From positions 2,338,501 through 2,402,500 of the forward strand of contig JAGMUV010000002.1 in assembly GCA_020744425.1 (NCBI GenBank): a DNA stretch of 64,000 nucleotides, written 5' to 3'. Of the stretch, positions 1-12,135 are shown in pieces. Numbering within the stretch: position 1 is the stretch's first letter; the number at the start of each line of letters is the position of its first letter. Position numbers and translations under genes: made by a program. A model generated the notes under the pieces. The model was not told where the DNA came from. It made no database searches and saw only the letters and a list, made by a program, of their open reading frames with translations. The DNA comes from Dactylonectria macrodidyma. Taxonomy: Eukaryota > Ascomycota > Sordariomycetes > Hypocreales > Nectriaceae.

Positions 1-834
1 TTGTCCAAGATGGCTCTTTTAGTGGATTGCGACGTTTCCTCATCTGGGTTTCTTCTTATGAGCCGGGGTAGCAACTCCAGTACCAATCTCATCGAGCGGT
101 GATTGTCCGATTCATTCCACTCGATGTAGAAATTAAAGAGCCTCAGAGTGACATCCCTGGTGAAAGACCACACCCGGAGGACCTGCGAGTGCGATTTGGA
201 AGATTGTTCCACAAAGCCGCAAAGTTTTACGCATGAGTTTCCAGAAGATGACCTTGGCTGTGCAGCATTCTCAAGTAGCTGTACAAAGATTGACTCGGCC
301 CAACTAATTCATTTTCTTAGATTACATGACTGGAGATTCTCGGATGAAATGCGCACCTGGACTGGCTCTCAGTCGGCTGCTCCTCGACCCATTTTGAGAT
401 GTGATTCGAGTTGGCGATTAAGTCGTCAACCTGCTGGGCGTTGTCCCGCATCGTGATGTCGAGTTTCCCGTTGACGCAGGCCGCAAACCAATTGTTTCTG
501 CACCTCTCCGGAACAACAACGACGGATTATAATATGAGAACCACTCTGATTAAAGAGATTTCGCCTTTATCCGAAGCTGTCGTCGACCCTCCGACTAATC
601 TAGCTCCATGGCGAGGTAGGCTTTTGCGATGAGGAGCTCTGATGACCCACATCACGTGCCAAGTCCCGTGAGAAAAGTTTGCCCTCTGGGGGTGCCCCAC
701 CACTGCCAAGTCCCACACCGGCAGAATTTGGATTTTAGCAAATTCTGGAAATTCCGCTTGAATTTGAACCTCAACCACAGACACGCTCCTGATCACCATT
801 AGATACTAGTGAAATCTATTGGGAGACTGTCAAG
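1..834. other. Intergenic / upstream region of RPL10a
   Basis: I see no supportable gene here. The open frames are short and none resembles a known family. The last part must hold the promoter and 5' leader of the ribosomal protein gene that starts at 835. The left edge is cut by the window, so a gene end further left cannot be excluded. Confidence 0.5.
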
Positions 835-1696
835 ATGTCGAAGATCACAGTCGGTACGACTACCCTCGGTCACTGCGCTCTAGTTTCTAGAGCTCGGATG
901 CCTTCATCGCAGACAATTCTTTATGAGTGCTAACTGCGTCCCAGCTAATGTCCGGACGCAAGTCGCTGAGCTCTTGGAGTACTCCAACGAGACCAAGAAG
1001 CGCAACTTCCTCGAGACCGTCGAGCTCCAGATTGGCCTGAAGAACTATGACCCCCAGCGTGACAAGCGTTTCTCCGGCACCATCAAGCTGCCCGCCGTCC
1101 CCCGCCCCAACATGGCCATCTGGTACGATTCGAATGACAACCGCCGACGAGGGGAAATTTGCTGATTAGAATTTTATCTGTACAGCATTCTTGGTGACCA
1201 GCACGATATCGATCGTGCCAAGCACGGAGGTGTCGACGCCATGTCCGCTGATGACTTGAAGAAGCTCAACAAGTACGATTATCTGGAACTTGCCCCTCGA
1301 CGAACATGATATTGACCGGTCAATAGGAACAAGAAGCTCATCAAGAAGCTTGCCCGCAAGTACGATGCCTTCGTCGCTTCTGAGGCTCTCATCAAGCAGA
1401 TTCCCCGTCTTCTCGGACCCGGTTTGTCCAAGGCCGGCAAGTTCCCCACCCCTGTCTCGCACGCCGACGACCTCACCGCCAAGATCACCGAGGTCAAGTC
1501 CACCATCAAGTTCCAGCTCAAGAAGGTTCTCTGCATGGGTGTCGCCGTCGGAAACGTCGAGATGCCCCAGGAGCAGCTCATTGGCAACATCATGCTTGCC
1601 ATCAACTACCTGGTCTCTCTTCTCAAGAAGGGCTGGCAGAACGTTGGTAGCCTGACCATCAAGGCTACCATGTCTCCCCCCAAGCGTCTGTACTAA
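835..1696 (+). CDS. RPL10A: 60S ribosomal protein L10a (uL1)
   Basis: This is a cytosolic large-subunit ribosomal protein of the L1 family, which binds 28S rRNA at the mobile L1 stalk near the E site. I reconstruct four exons: 835-853, 945-1122, 1186-1272 and 1327-1696. They give 217 residues, the usual family length. The start is MSKITV, joined by the first intron to [14 protein letters not shown]. Family-typical segments follow in order: [64 protein letters not shown] and, at the end, [16 protein letters not shown]. All three introns are short with GTACGA donors, and the first has a GCTAAC branch site close to its CAG. Exon phases join without a stop. SMP3 lies convergent 630 bp downstream. 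Confidence 0.96.
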
Positions 1697-2327
1697 GCGT
1701 TTGTTTTTGGGATCTTGGCCTAGTCTGGAGGATTCTGTCTGCTGAAATGCGGGGGTCGACATAAATACGGGGTCATGACGACAAGAATAAAACACAATCA
1801 GGCGACGATATGATGTATTCCATGTCCAAAGTGACCTGCCGGTAGTGATGACCTGGTGAACGTGGTAATGGTAGAGGTCGACCAACATGCTCGTATTCGT
1901 ATGCCGTGAAAATGGGTATAGCGCAAGGATTGTAGAAGAACGCAGGAACCGAGAGCATAAGGGCGGAATCGCCGGCTAATGATGTAATAGCGTGCCCTGG
2001 AAGTGTTCTCGCACAAAGTGAGGTAGGGGGTCCAATGCCATGGAAGGTCATAATAGTCTGTCTCCACAATAGGTAATGCGTAGAAGCAGGCACTGAATAG
2101 AATTCGAAAGAACATGGGCAATTCGCAGGGAAATGAGAATTTGGACATGGGAGAAGACTTGTGACATTTCCAATCTCGCTGGGACGACACACACAAACGC
2201 AGGCTTCAGCCTCAAAAGCAACAACAATAAGTGGGCGTGGAACCAAACAAATTCATGGGCCGCCCCAAGAAAAATGGATAAGGTCGTCATTAATTAAGTC
2301 TATGCGCATATTGTCCTGTCCCCTGTT
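1697..2327. other. Convergent intergenic region RPL10a / SMP3
   Basis: About 630 bp between two convergent genes. It should hold both 3' UTRs and polyadenylation signals; AATAAA occurs at about 1785 on the plus strand. Open frames here are chance products and I see no further gene. Confidence 0.55.
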
Positions 2328-4176
2328 TTAGTTCGGGCAGCTTTTGGTGACCCGCCAAGCAACTAGACCCCGCCTCCCAACTACTCTGGATAGAGTGTTC
2401 CAAACGCCATCATCCTCAAAGTCCAAGTCATCCAGATTCAAGTGCCTCTGATAACGCCAAACCTCCCTAAATCGCAGTCCATCCAATCCCTTATTGGGGA
2501 GATAGGGGTCAAGCCATGTCGCTGACGCCGGAGCCATCAGATACGTGCCGTTCTTCTCCTTTAAATACTCCTGGCTTCGTCGATCTGCAGGGGTGTCGCA
2601 GGTCGCGAGCTCGGATAGCTGCTGAAGCAGCGCTTCGCCTTTTAAGCCCATCACGTCTCTCGTTGTGAGCACCTCGTTCTTGCCGTTAAGAAGCCAAATC
2701 GGAGGAGTATATGTTTTCCACCAAATGGCCTGAGTTGCGTCTGGTTGTTGGCTCAAAAACACCTGCCCTGGCACAACTCCTCCCTGGTGATAAATGCCCA
2801 TCATGAGACCCAGGAACAGGTTGAAGATGATCCAAACAGTTATCCAGATGCGCATGACAATTTTGTTCTTGGGCATATGGACCGATGATAGTAGCAGAGG
2901 GACGGTCGGTAGTAAGAACCGCGCCTCTTGGTGTTGGAAGGCCGAGAGGACAAAGAGTCCTGACATCGCTGAGTAAAGTCGTAGAGAAAAGTCGGGCTTG
3001 ATAAGTAGTAGAGCTGCTGCGGGGCCTAGCAGAAGCGGCAAGTTTGCGATGACGTGTTGGTACCACGGGTGGATGCCATGTTGGGCCAGGTTCTCGGTCG
3101 CGGAGTTGTAGACAAAATTGTTGAGGGGTGTGATTACGGGGTTATGGATTAGGCCGGCCCAAGTAACGGGCTCGGGAAGGTAGAATGCGGTATCCAGCGC
3201 AATGGCAATTGCTGTAGTCGTAAGGGCAGCCAAAACCAGAGCTGCAAAAGAGGCGGGCCTACGAGGTTTAGCCATGACTCGTTCAGACGACAGGCTGAGA
3301 GGGGAGTCTCACCTTTTCCAGAAGACGGGGATCAACCGAAGCCCAGGGACAAAGAGAAATGCGGGAAAAGTGATGCGGTTAAACACACCAAAGACGGCGA
3401 CTATCCCAAGAATGGTGGAGGATAGGACACATGATCGTTGCTGTGTGGTGGTTTTATCAGCTGACTTGTACTCAGGGACCAAGATTTTGGGGGCAAACAA
3501 ACCCGTGCATCAGCGAGACGCTGAATAAGGACAAGACTCCACGCAACCACTAGGGTTTCTACCGAATTGGAAAAGGTATGCGTCTGGTATGTCCAGGTCA
3601 CGTAGGAAGAAGCGACCAGCAGGACAGCAACGCGACGGTGCCTGGGTGACTGGATCAATTCGTGCAGCGCCCAATCCTCCAAGACGAAGCTGATGACGAA
3701 CATGAGGACACGGAGGGTCCAGAATACGGCAATCGGGGGAATCTCGCCATCTTTTCCATTACCGATCCATAGCCATCGGAGGAGGAGCATGGGGAGACCG
3801 TATACAGGCCATAGTGGGAAGACGCTTCGGATGGGGTTCTCGCTCGTGAATTCCCAGGTGTGTCGGACTGGGTAGCTAAAGATTTGGCCTGTTAAACAGT
3901 AGCTATGGTCAGCAAGTGCTACCGGGAAAAGATTGGCGGGCGTGCAAGTTCATCGAGTGCGTATAGTACGGGGAAGTATAGCTATCATGGTGTAGGCGTG
4001 GGGCTTGACCGCCACGACACAACGAAGCGCAGAGCAGGAGTGCGAGAGGGGAGTGGGAGGGGCGTACCTGCGATGACCTCGGGGCCTTGGAAGTTTTCGT
4101 CGGGATGAAGATAGCTGGGCGACAAGGCGAACCACAGCCGGATGAGGATGAGAAAAAGATATGTGCGCCGCCACAT
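2328..4176 (-). CDS. SMP3: GPI mannosyltransferase 4 (Smp3/PIG-Z type)
   Basis: Likely the ER-membrane mannosyltransferase that adds the fourth, side-branch mannose to the GPI-anchor precursor from dolichol-phosphate mannose (GT22 family with Alg9/Gpi10). On the minus strand the exons are 4176-4068, 3888-3503, 3440-3313 and 3258-2328, giving 517 residues, close to yeast Smp3. The N-terminus is a hydrophobic segment followed by [19 protein letters not shown], with the lumenal HPDE motif at residues 24-27. Then come [15 protein letters not shown] and several hydrophobic helices, including [14 protein letters not shown], and a membrane-rich C-terminal half containing [14 protein letters not shown]. 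Introns are 179, 62, 54 nt; the middle one uses a GTTTGT donor. The HPDE sequence context favours Smp3 over Gpi10 or Alg9, which is a judgement from recognised family motifs. Confidence 0.92.
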
Positions 4177-7100
4177 AATTTGTCTAGCAGAGAGAAGCTG
4201 GCTGAGCAAGCATGGACCTAGAAGCAGGTCACAGCGGCATCTGGCATATGCGACTGCAACTGCAACTGCAACAGCACCGAGAAACGGGTGACGAAGACCC
4301 AAGCCCCGATTATGACCCTCCACAAATCGCAAGACAGCCGCGGGCGCGTGTGTATTTCGTATGAGAGCGGGAGGACGGGATGTAGCGTTCGGCGGGTGGC
4401 GGTTGGAGCTTGTGTAGATGTTGGAGACGTGGCGCGCCACGGGAGTTTTAAAGTCGGTAGAGGAGAAGCCGTTGGTGGTGGTTGAAGCTCAATAAGGGAA
4501 GAGAAGCGATGCAATATTAGGTTCAGCAACGGGTACGTTCGAATGATTTGCTAGATGAGGAGGAAAATAAACAAAATGAGATGGCTTAGGAGACAGAGTA
4601 GGAGATGAGGAGTGCAGGTGAGGAGGAGATGGTAGAGGGGAGTAGGGTATAATATGATAATGGTCGGGAGGGGAGAATCAGTGTGTTTTTTTGGGGGGGC
4701 TCGTCCGCACACAGACACAACACCACTGCCGGCTGCCGTGTGCAGCAGCGACGCCCAAACCAGAACAGAGCAGACCCCAAACCAAGACCCGGTGCCCAGG
4801 GTCAGACAGTTGACGCACGGGGGGTGTGATCATCCATGGAAGGCCAGAGAGGACCCAAGTCGCTGGCAGTCGCCCCCAGGGGAAGCACCCGTCCTAGTGG
4901 GAGGCAGCGCCGGCGCCCTGGGGTTTGCGGAACTACGGATGGTGAGTCCGTCCCCCCTCCCCCTCCCCCCGATTCCCCATTCCTGCCCTGGTCGAATCCG
5001 CCACAGAGGGCCGCTAGAAGGCCATGCCTAGCCCTGATTCCTAGGCTATAGTCAGGAAGCCCTTGGCTTTCCAGTGCTTGTCCTAACCCCTCCCCCTTCC
5101 TCCCCTCTCTGAGTCCCTCCTAGAGGCCCCTAAATGCGCTGAAGCCCAGTAGCCCTCCCGGGAGAGCGTTAGGGGGACCGCTAGGCCCTGCTGGAGCCGT
5201 TGACGCTAAACCGCCCTCGGCGACGATCTCAAGCTTCCTTACCGCTAACAGCAAACCAGGTATTTCCAGGCCAGTGGTAATCTTGGGCAATTAGACTCCC
5301 CCCAGCATTCATGGCCTGTTCTTGGGCCTCCCTGCAAACACGTGTTGGCCTCCTATTCTGTCTTTGAGCAACGCACAGCCATCGCATCACCCGATTTCTT
5401 CTGCACAGCGGGAGCCCGCGCTCCGAACGACCAAGTGTTCTGCAGGTCAACCAACCCATCAAACATATTCCACCATTTCAAGGCGGTCAGAGGGTAGTAT
5501 GCTTGCAGCTTGCTTGCTCGCACATCGCCTGAACGGCCTGTGAACCTACCAGATGTTTCCTTCATCTCCCGGATAATACGTACAAGAATACCACACGAAC
5601 TTGCACGACTTGCCCCTGTCGGTGCTCGGGGTAGTTTTTGATCCCGCAGCCGCTGCCCGCTCCATGCCCTGTATGCCGTATCTGGGTCACTCTAGGATTC
5701 CATCACCGCCTTTGTTGGACGATTTGACTCGGGTATCATGATTTTAGTGCACGCCAAAGAAAGCCCCCCAGCTGCGACAGGACGTAATAACTACGTACGT
5801 AGAGCGAGACGACCGTTGTGGGACTCGGCCGAGCATGAGAGGCTGAGCCCTCCCTCGACCCTCCCATTTCGACTTATTGAATCCGTTTCGACCCTCATTT
5901 GATAGAAGCCAAGAATGGGGGGCGGGGAAATACATCTGATGATGCTTGCGTCGTCGCCGTTATCAATCGAGACAGGCCTATCTGCCACCCACCATGTCCT
6001 AGAGATCTCGCCGCTCCATTTCAGCATCAAGCATCATGCCTGTCCTCGCACAAGGGTTTGCAGGGCTGATGCAATCATTGCGATCCCCAACAAACTTGTT
6101 GCCTCGAAATGAAACCCCACGACCGAAGACGCCAACAGGTCCACTGCCTGATATTTTGTAGTTGTCTCAAGCCATTGTGAGAGGACGGCACTACCCCCAC
6201 GAATCCCCCGCCACAGAATTCCCGTTAAGTTAACGCTGTGCTGAACGGTTTGGACGAAGTTTAATAACGCCTGCCCGAAGACATGTTATAATGTTCCAAT
6301 CAAGGGAAGCCGCGTAACTGATGCTGGAAATTTGCCCGCGTACCTACCGACAAGATGGCGCGACATGACCGCACCTCATTGTAATGAAGCAAGTCGTACC
6401 GTACTCGAATTCGCACCGACAAACAAGCTATGTCGTTGCGTGTATCTCTCTTTATTCCCGCTTCGGTATCCACTCGGAATCTACGAGAATGCCATGATCG
6501 AATGTCAGGGTGGCGGGAGATACGGCCGTGAGCTAAATTGCCTGTCTCAGTCACCTGATCTCTGCTGGCGATGGGTGGGCGAGCCGTTTCTTCACCTCCC
6601 TTCTCTTGTTCCTGCCTATCCCAGGTACCTAAGTCTCTACCCTCCCCCATTTCGTCACTGTCACTTGGCTTGGTGGACCTTCTTGTTCTTTCGTCAGCCT
6701 CGTCTCTTGTCGATATGGCCTACGGGCTGAAAGCGGGACTGGACACCTACCGCAGCCTTGTGGGATTTCTCTTAGTGGCTTGACTGTTGGTCCTCGCACC
6801 TAATTCTTTGTGACTCCGACAATGCTCCTTGTGTCGAGAAATGATGCTGAGGGGAGATTGGACCGTACACATGAAACCCGAAGGGGTGAAAGAAGTACTC
6901 GTTGATAATGGACATTGAATCTCTAGATGCCTACCTGAGTAGATAGGTAATTGGTACCTTAAGTTACGTGCTAAAGGGCAGAACACATGAACAGGCCAAC
7001 GAGTATCTGAACACGACAAGCAAGGAACCTCGAGCACAAAAAACAGGATGCATGAAGAATGAGCAAACTCAGATAGTCGTCCTAGCATTGTTTTCACTGT

Positions 7101-7722
7101 TCTCGGATCTACCATGTAAATAAAGGGAATAGTGACTCGCGTCCTTTGTTATTAGGCTACGGATGAACGTAGCTCTTCCAGCGCTGTGCGTCACGGACTC
7201 ATGTTGCCTGAAGGCAACAGCGGCTCCACTGGCGCAGGACAACCTTTTAAAGTCGTGACTTCTCCCCAGCGATCCAGACCTAATTCCTCCTCATCATCCA
7301 AACTCCCGTCTCCAATACCTTTCTAGTTAGGTACTTGCCTTCAAGGTGCCTTCCTAGTACTTAAAACCAAACGCATACCCGAGATCAAACGAACATTCCT
7401 CCCCGCCACTCAGCTATCTCTCACCCTTTAATTCATTCGCAGCTTCTCACGCACTAGGCTTCCGTCATCAATTTGAGCTCAGCCCTGCACCCACTCCAAG
7501 GTATGTCCCGTTGGTTGGTGTCGCTTCGGCCCCCCCGCGCTCAGCACTCAGCGGACCCCGCAGAGACTGGCGTCTTCTGCAACCTCCAACCTCCAACTTC
7601 CAACCTCCAGGCTCCAACCTCCATCACCACGCACGCGAAACATCAACCATCGCGTCGCTCGCATCATCGCCAAAATCTGACGCTCTATCTTTCTTCACAG
7701 ATATTTCTTTCCAGCTTCCAAA
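4177..7722. promoter_or_regulatory. Divergent intergenic region SMP3 / SKP1
   Basis: About 3.5 kb between two genes transcribed away from each other. It must carry both promoters and the SKP1 leader, which is CT/CA-rich over about 7260-7720. Small features are three CTGCAA units at 4254-4271 and a CAACCTC-type repeat at 7580-7622. Open frames of up to about 130 codons on both strands show no recognisable motif and no sensible exon chain, so I call no gene. Confidence 0.5.
7580..7622. repeat. Degenerate 7-bp repeat (CAACCTC) in the SKP1 leader
   Basis: About six imperfect copies of a CCAACCT heptamer lie some 100 bp 5' of the SKP1 start codon. They may sit in the transcribed leader. No function can be assigned. 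Confidence 0.7.
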
Positions 7723-8419
7723 ATGGCTGACGTCACCAACACCCAGAAGGTCTGGCTCGCCTCCAACGACAACGCCATCGTCGAAGTCGGTAAGCTTGCG
7801 ATCACTACGTCCCCTAGGACGACGTCCCCTACCTCGTTCAACCGCTAACTCAGTGCCCAGACCGTGTCGTTGCCGAGCGATCAATGCTTCTCAAGAACAT
7901 GCTCGAGGATGTCGGCGATGAGCAAATGAACGCACACAACCCTGTGCCCATTCCCAATGTACGTTGACCCCCCCGACTTTACCCCCGACCTTGCTGACTC
8001 ACTGTGTTTAGGTCAACGAGGCTGTCCTCCGAAAGGTGATTGAGTGGTGCGAGCACCACCGAACCGACCCCCCTCAGACTCAGGACGACGAGTCCGACGC
8101 ACGCAAGAAGACTACCGACATTGAAGAGTGGGACCAGAAGTTCATGCAAGTTGACCAGGAAATGCTCTTCGAGATCATTCTTGTACGTTCCATCCATCCA
8201 TCATGTGCCACAATGCACCCTTTGCTAACCGTGAACAAATAGGCCTCCAACTACCTCGACATCAAGCCCCTTCTTGATGTTGGCTGCAAGACTGTCGCAA
8301 ACATGATCAAGGGCAAGTCCCCCGAGGAGATCCGAAAGACCTTCAACATCACCAACGACTTCACTCCCGAGGAGGAGGAGCAGATCCGCCGTGAGAATGA
8401 GTGGGCTGAGGACCGTTAA
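7723..8419 (+). CDS. SKP1: SCF ubiquitin ligase subunit SKP1 (sconC homologue)
   Basis: Adaptor of SCF E3 ubiquitin ligases: it bridges the cullin and F-box proteins in cell-cycle, sulfur-regulation and nutrient control. The four exons 7723-7789, 7861-7958, 8012-8182 and 8243-8419 encode 170 residues, the normal fungal length. The BTB/POZ-like N-terminal half contains [28 protein letters not shown] and [16 protein letters not shown]. The Skp1 C-terminal half that contacts F-boxes contains [40 protein letters not shown] and the terminal [10 protein letters not shown]. Introns are 53-71 nt with GTAAGC or GTACGT donors, and the first has a CGCTAACT branch. The start was chosen because [12 protein letters not shown] leads directly into the conserved N-terminal strand. 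Confidence 0.97.
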
Positions 8420-9203
8420 AAAAGGCGGTATTGAGAACTGCAGCGTTCTCTCACCACCGCCTAAGCCTCCTATGAATTAGCGTGCAGGTGATGGAGAAGG
8501 CGCAATCATGCAATGCTCTCGGGCAACGGCGTTGGTTCAGCTTTGGGGAAATTTCAATGGCTTTTACTTGCACTGGCATGGATGGACAAGGTTGATTTGG
8601 TATCGCCGCATTAGTCGGCCTCTGTAGGCTTTCATCCTTAAGGATCCTCCGAATGTCACGCATTAACTCCGATTCTGGGCACAAGCTGGTCCGGTCTCCA
8701 AACGATGCATTTAATATCACGTATTCTTCCTATGTCAAAATAGATTTTATTCGTAACCGTACCAGGTTCCCATGTGGATTTGAAGCGAGATGAAGACTCT
8801 ACCTCAAAGCTCAACTGTGTCATGCTTGACTATGTCGTAATGCTTAGTTAGCACTAATGCTACCGAGCCCCCCACAAGACTTCAGCCAGTCGCCCGTTCT
8901 TTGGTCGCAGTGAAGTGTGCACGTAAGCCATCTCTCTAAGTTCACGCAAGTCGGCGATAATAACCATGGGGTTCAGGCCCGTACTGATGGGGCATCAAAG
9001 TCTTTTCATTCCTTTCCCTATGACCGACCGTGACATGCAGTAATCGCAAGAATCGAGAAACCAGGCAACCAGCCCATCCCGTGCACTGATGACACCCCCA
9101 CGCCGAGAAAGTCCTCCTCCCCTTCCATCACATCGCCGCGATGCCATGCCAATCGAGAAGTTGGGTGTCGATACAGAGGCTCGAGAATGGACGATTTGAG
9201 CAT
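8420..9203. other. Convergent intergenic region SKP1 / RPL39
   Basis: About 780 bp between the ends of two convergent genes. It should contain both 3' UTRs. Short open frames only; none is credible as a gene. Confidence 0.55.
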
Positions 9204-9673
9204 TTAGATGCCGAGGCGGGTCTTACGCCAGTGCCTTCGCTTAGCGTTGTAGCTGCATCAACTGAGTTAGCCATAGGGGTTCGTTACGAATAGGCGCCCA
9301 TTTTGGAGGGTGGGTAGTGTGCGGGTGTGGGAAAGGCTGAGAATGGGATTTCGTGGGATTGTCGAGGTTCGAGCACTGGGCGTCGCTGAAGGGAGAAAAC
9401 GCACCGAATGTTGTTGTCAGTTCGGAGCCTGATCCATTGCGGAACCGGGCGGTTCTGCTTCTGGGCCTTGGCCAGCTTCTGCTTGGTTCGGAAAGACTTG
9501 TGGCTCTGGAAAGGAATATTCATCAGTGTCCAGTTCGAGCAATGTCAGCGCAGCCCACGCCGACGACGACAATGACGCAGTTCACCAAAGAGGGCGCTTT
9601 GGCGGTAGGCATTGTTGTCGACGGGAGCGGACGTGCTCTAGGGGAGGGGGGGTTGAGTCGCGCATACCGGCAT
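9204..9673 (-). CDS. RPL39: 60S ribosomal protein L39 (eL39), 6-nt first exon
   Basis: A very small, basic ribosomal protein that lines the peptide exit tunnel. I reconstruct three minus-strand exons: 9673-9668 (only ATGCCG), 9505-9405 and 9252-9204. Together they encode exactly 51 residues, the conserved eL39 length. The product reads MP, then [34 protein letters not shown] and [15 protein letters not shown], matching the family end to end. Intron 1 is 162 nt with a GTATGC donor right after codon 2. Intron 2 is 152 nt with donor GTGCGT and acceptor GCAG. An early intron is also known in yeast RPL39. The gene is easily missed because no single open frame contains it. PRO1 is divergent 851 bp upstream. 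Confidence 0.95.
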
Positions 9674-10524
9674 CTTGTTGACGTTGCTTATCGAGTCGGT
9701 CAATGGTGGTGATGATTTTCGAGGAGTTGAGACGTCAAGGAATTTTGGCCCGCACGCGCACCAGAGGGCGAGAAGCCCTAGCCTGGCTTGTGGATTTGTG
9801 GGTTTGCATGTGGCTGGAGCGAGGTGTGGCGCTTATGATTTATGCCTGAGGCAGAAGCGGCACCACAAGTGTAGGTGTAGGATGTGGATCGGCAGGTCGG
9901 GTGCAATGGAAGTCTAATAAGAGGAACAGTTGCACGGACAAAAGAATGTGTTCAACTCATGACTCGCATCTCGTTGTGAGTAAGAAACACAGTCATACTC
10001 ACCGACATGACATGACATTCACGCAAGTGCAAAGACTTTACTCGATTACATTTTTCTAGGCCGTTTTTCTCATTGGTTTTCAGGTGCAGTCATGTACAAC
10101 CGCAGCGTCTAAGGATCTTGATTCTCCCGTCCCAAGTCCAAACGAGTCAAAGAAGACGGAAAGCCCCCCGACATCGGTTGCCACTTTTGCCCGCGCACCC
10201 AATCGGGCGAGCCGCTCGAGAAGGGATCCGGCAAGGGTCTCGTAAAATCAGACGCCTTTCTCTGTACACCCGCGCCCAACGCTTGACAAAACGTAGTCCC
10301 ACATTGAAGACAATTGGGCGAGCAAAATGACAAGTGAGATGGTCGGCCATGGTAAGCCAAGACCCTTGTGACACGATGCCCCTGTCCCGGGTTCTATATA
10401 CACTATATATATTTCGTGGCCTGGTTGTTGCCGCTGTTGGAACGGCCAGGACTGTGGATAAAAGTCGACTCGCTCCCACCCGCCACGAATATTTACTGAC
10501 GCCTAAACTCGGTTGTCTGCAGAT
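9674..10524. promoter_or_regulatory. Divergent promoter region RPL39 / PRO1
   Basis: An 851-bp interval between the divergent ribosomal and proline-biosynthesis genes, so it must carry both promoters. It contains a TATATA-rich stretch near 10400-10412, about 115 bp 5' of the PRO1 start. An ATGACTC heptamer lies at about 9959-9965 and resembles a Gcn4/Cpc1 half-consensus, but it is too common a word to call a site. Confidence 0.5.
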
Positions 10525-12135
10525 ATGAAGGGGAATAAGCCCTTGACCATTGTCATCAAGCTGGGTATGTTTCGCTTGCCATGATGTCTTGCCCATGTCT
10601 TGCCTGGCTCGCCCACTACATCTCCGTCCCCAGTTGCCTCTCACTGACTCCGTTTTGACGCACAGGAACCAGCTCAATCGTCGATGAAAAGACTCACGAG
10701 CCCTTGCTGCCGATCTTGACTCTCATCGTCGACACAGCTGTGAAGCTGCGCAAAGATGGCCACCGCGTAGTCATTGTCTCCTCGGGAGCCATCGGAGTTG
10801 GCCTCCGACGGATGGACGTCGAAAAACGCCCCAAGCATCTTGCACAGTTGCAGGTAAGACCCAATTGAATTGCGCCGTAGCAGCAAAGTGTTAACCATCG
10901 CGAACAGGCCCTAGCAGCCATCGGCCAATGTCGGCTGATCAGCCTCTGGGATAGCCTATTCAGTCACTTGAGGCAGCCGGTTGCCCAGATTCTACTCACC
11001 CGAAATGATATTGCGGACGTATGAACCTACCATTCCATACCGATTATAGGTGTCGTTGAAGCTAAACATGTGACAACCCAGCGAACGAGATACCACAATG
11101 CTCAAAACACATTCAATGCCTTGCTGGAACAAGGCGTAATCCCGATTGTCAATGAGAACGACACTTTGGCCGTTGCCGAGATCAAGTTTGGCGACAACGA
11201 TACCCTTTCTGCCATTACCGCAGCCATGATCCATGCCGACATGCTGTTCCTCATGACGGATGTCGACTGCCTCTACGACAGGAACCCTCGCACAAACCCA
11301 GATGCCCAACCAATTGAGGTTGTGGATGACATCTCGGCTTTGCAAGCCGATGGTATGTGCTCAGCGTTTACAGCCAACATGTGATCCCGACTAACAAGAC
11401 TCAGTATCCAGCGCTGGCTCCTCGCTCGGCACTGGTGGCATGAGTACCAAAATCATCGCTGCCCGGCTAGGAACCTCGGCAGGAGTTACGACAATTATTG
11501 CCAAGTCTTCTAACCCAGGAAATGTGCTCAACATTGTCCGTTACCTCCAAGCGAAACGAAAGTCTTCATCCTCATCGTCATCATCATCCGTCGTTGAGGA
11601 CCATGGCAAGGAATCCCTCTCTCGGTCAACATCATCCCTGAAACTGTCCACTCCCCCGTCATCAGAAGACTTAGCTGTTCCACTTCACACACGGTTTTTG
11701 CCCTCGGAAGATCCTATCCGGGACAGGCATTTTTGGCTTCTACATACTCCGAACCCACACGGTACCTTGTACATCGACTCGGGAGCTCACAAAGCGCTGA
11801 TAGGCAAGGCAGGCCTACTCCCGGTAGGAGTGGTAGATGTCCAGGGCAACTTTGCACAGCAGGAAGTCGTCCGACTCGTCGTGGTGAAACGTCGAAGGTC
11901 TCCTGGAGCCGACGGGAAGCTCTGGGAGGCACCCCAAGACGTGGGGAGAGCAATAGTCAACTATGCAGCTGCGGAGATTTCGCGAATCAAAGGGCACCAA
12001 AGCGTAGACATCCAGGGCATCCTAGGGTACGCCGACAGCGAGTACGTCGTGCATCGTCAACATGTTGGCTTTTTTAGGAGAGAGAGCCGGCCTGTGACTC
12101 CGACGCGGGAGATTAATCGAGCAATTATGGAATAG
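10525..12135 (+). CDS. PRO1: Glutamate 5-kinase (gamma-glutamyl kinase) with PUA domain
   Basis: Catalyses ATP-dependent phosphorylation of glutamate to gamma-glutamyl phosphate, the first and feedback-controlled step of proline synthesis in the cytosol. Exons 10525-10564, 10666-10853, 10908-11018, 11082-11352 and 11405-12135 give 446 residues, near yeast Pro1. The amino-acid-kinase domain opens with [14 protein letters not shown] and continues with [72 protein letters not shown] and [21 protein letters not shown]-terminal PUA domain (about 325-415) starts near [20 protein letters not shown]. Between them lies a low-complexity linker of about 60 residues with a run of nine serines at 256-264. 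The five exons join in phase; donors are GTATGT, GTAAGA and GTATGA types. Confidence 0.96.

Noticed and set aside
9959..9966. Possible Gcn4/Cpc1 site (ATGACTC) upstream of PRO1
   Set aside because: A single imperfect heptamer about 560 bp from the start is expected by chance in this much DNA.
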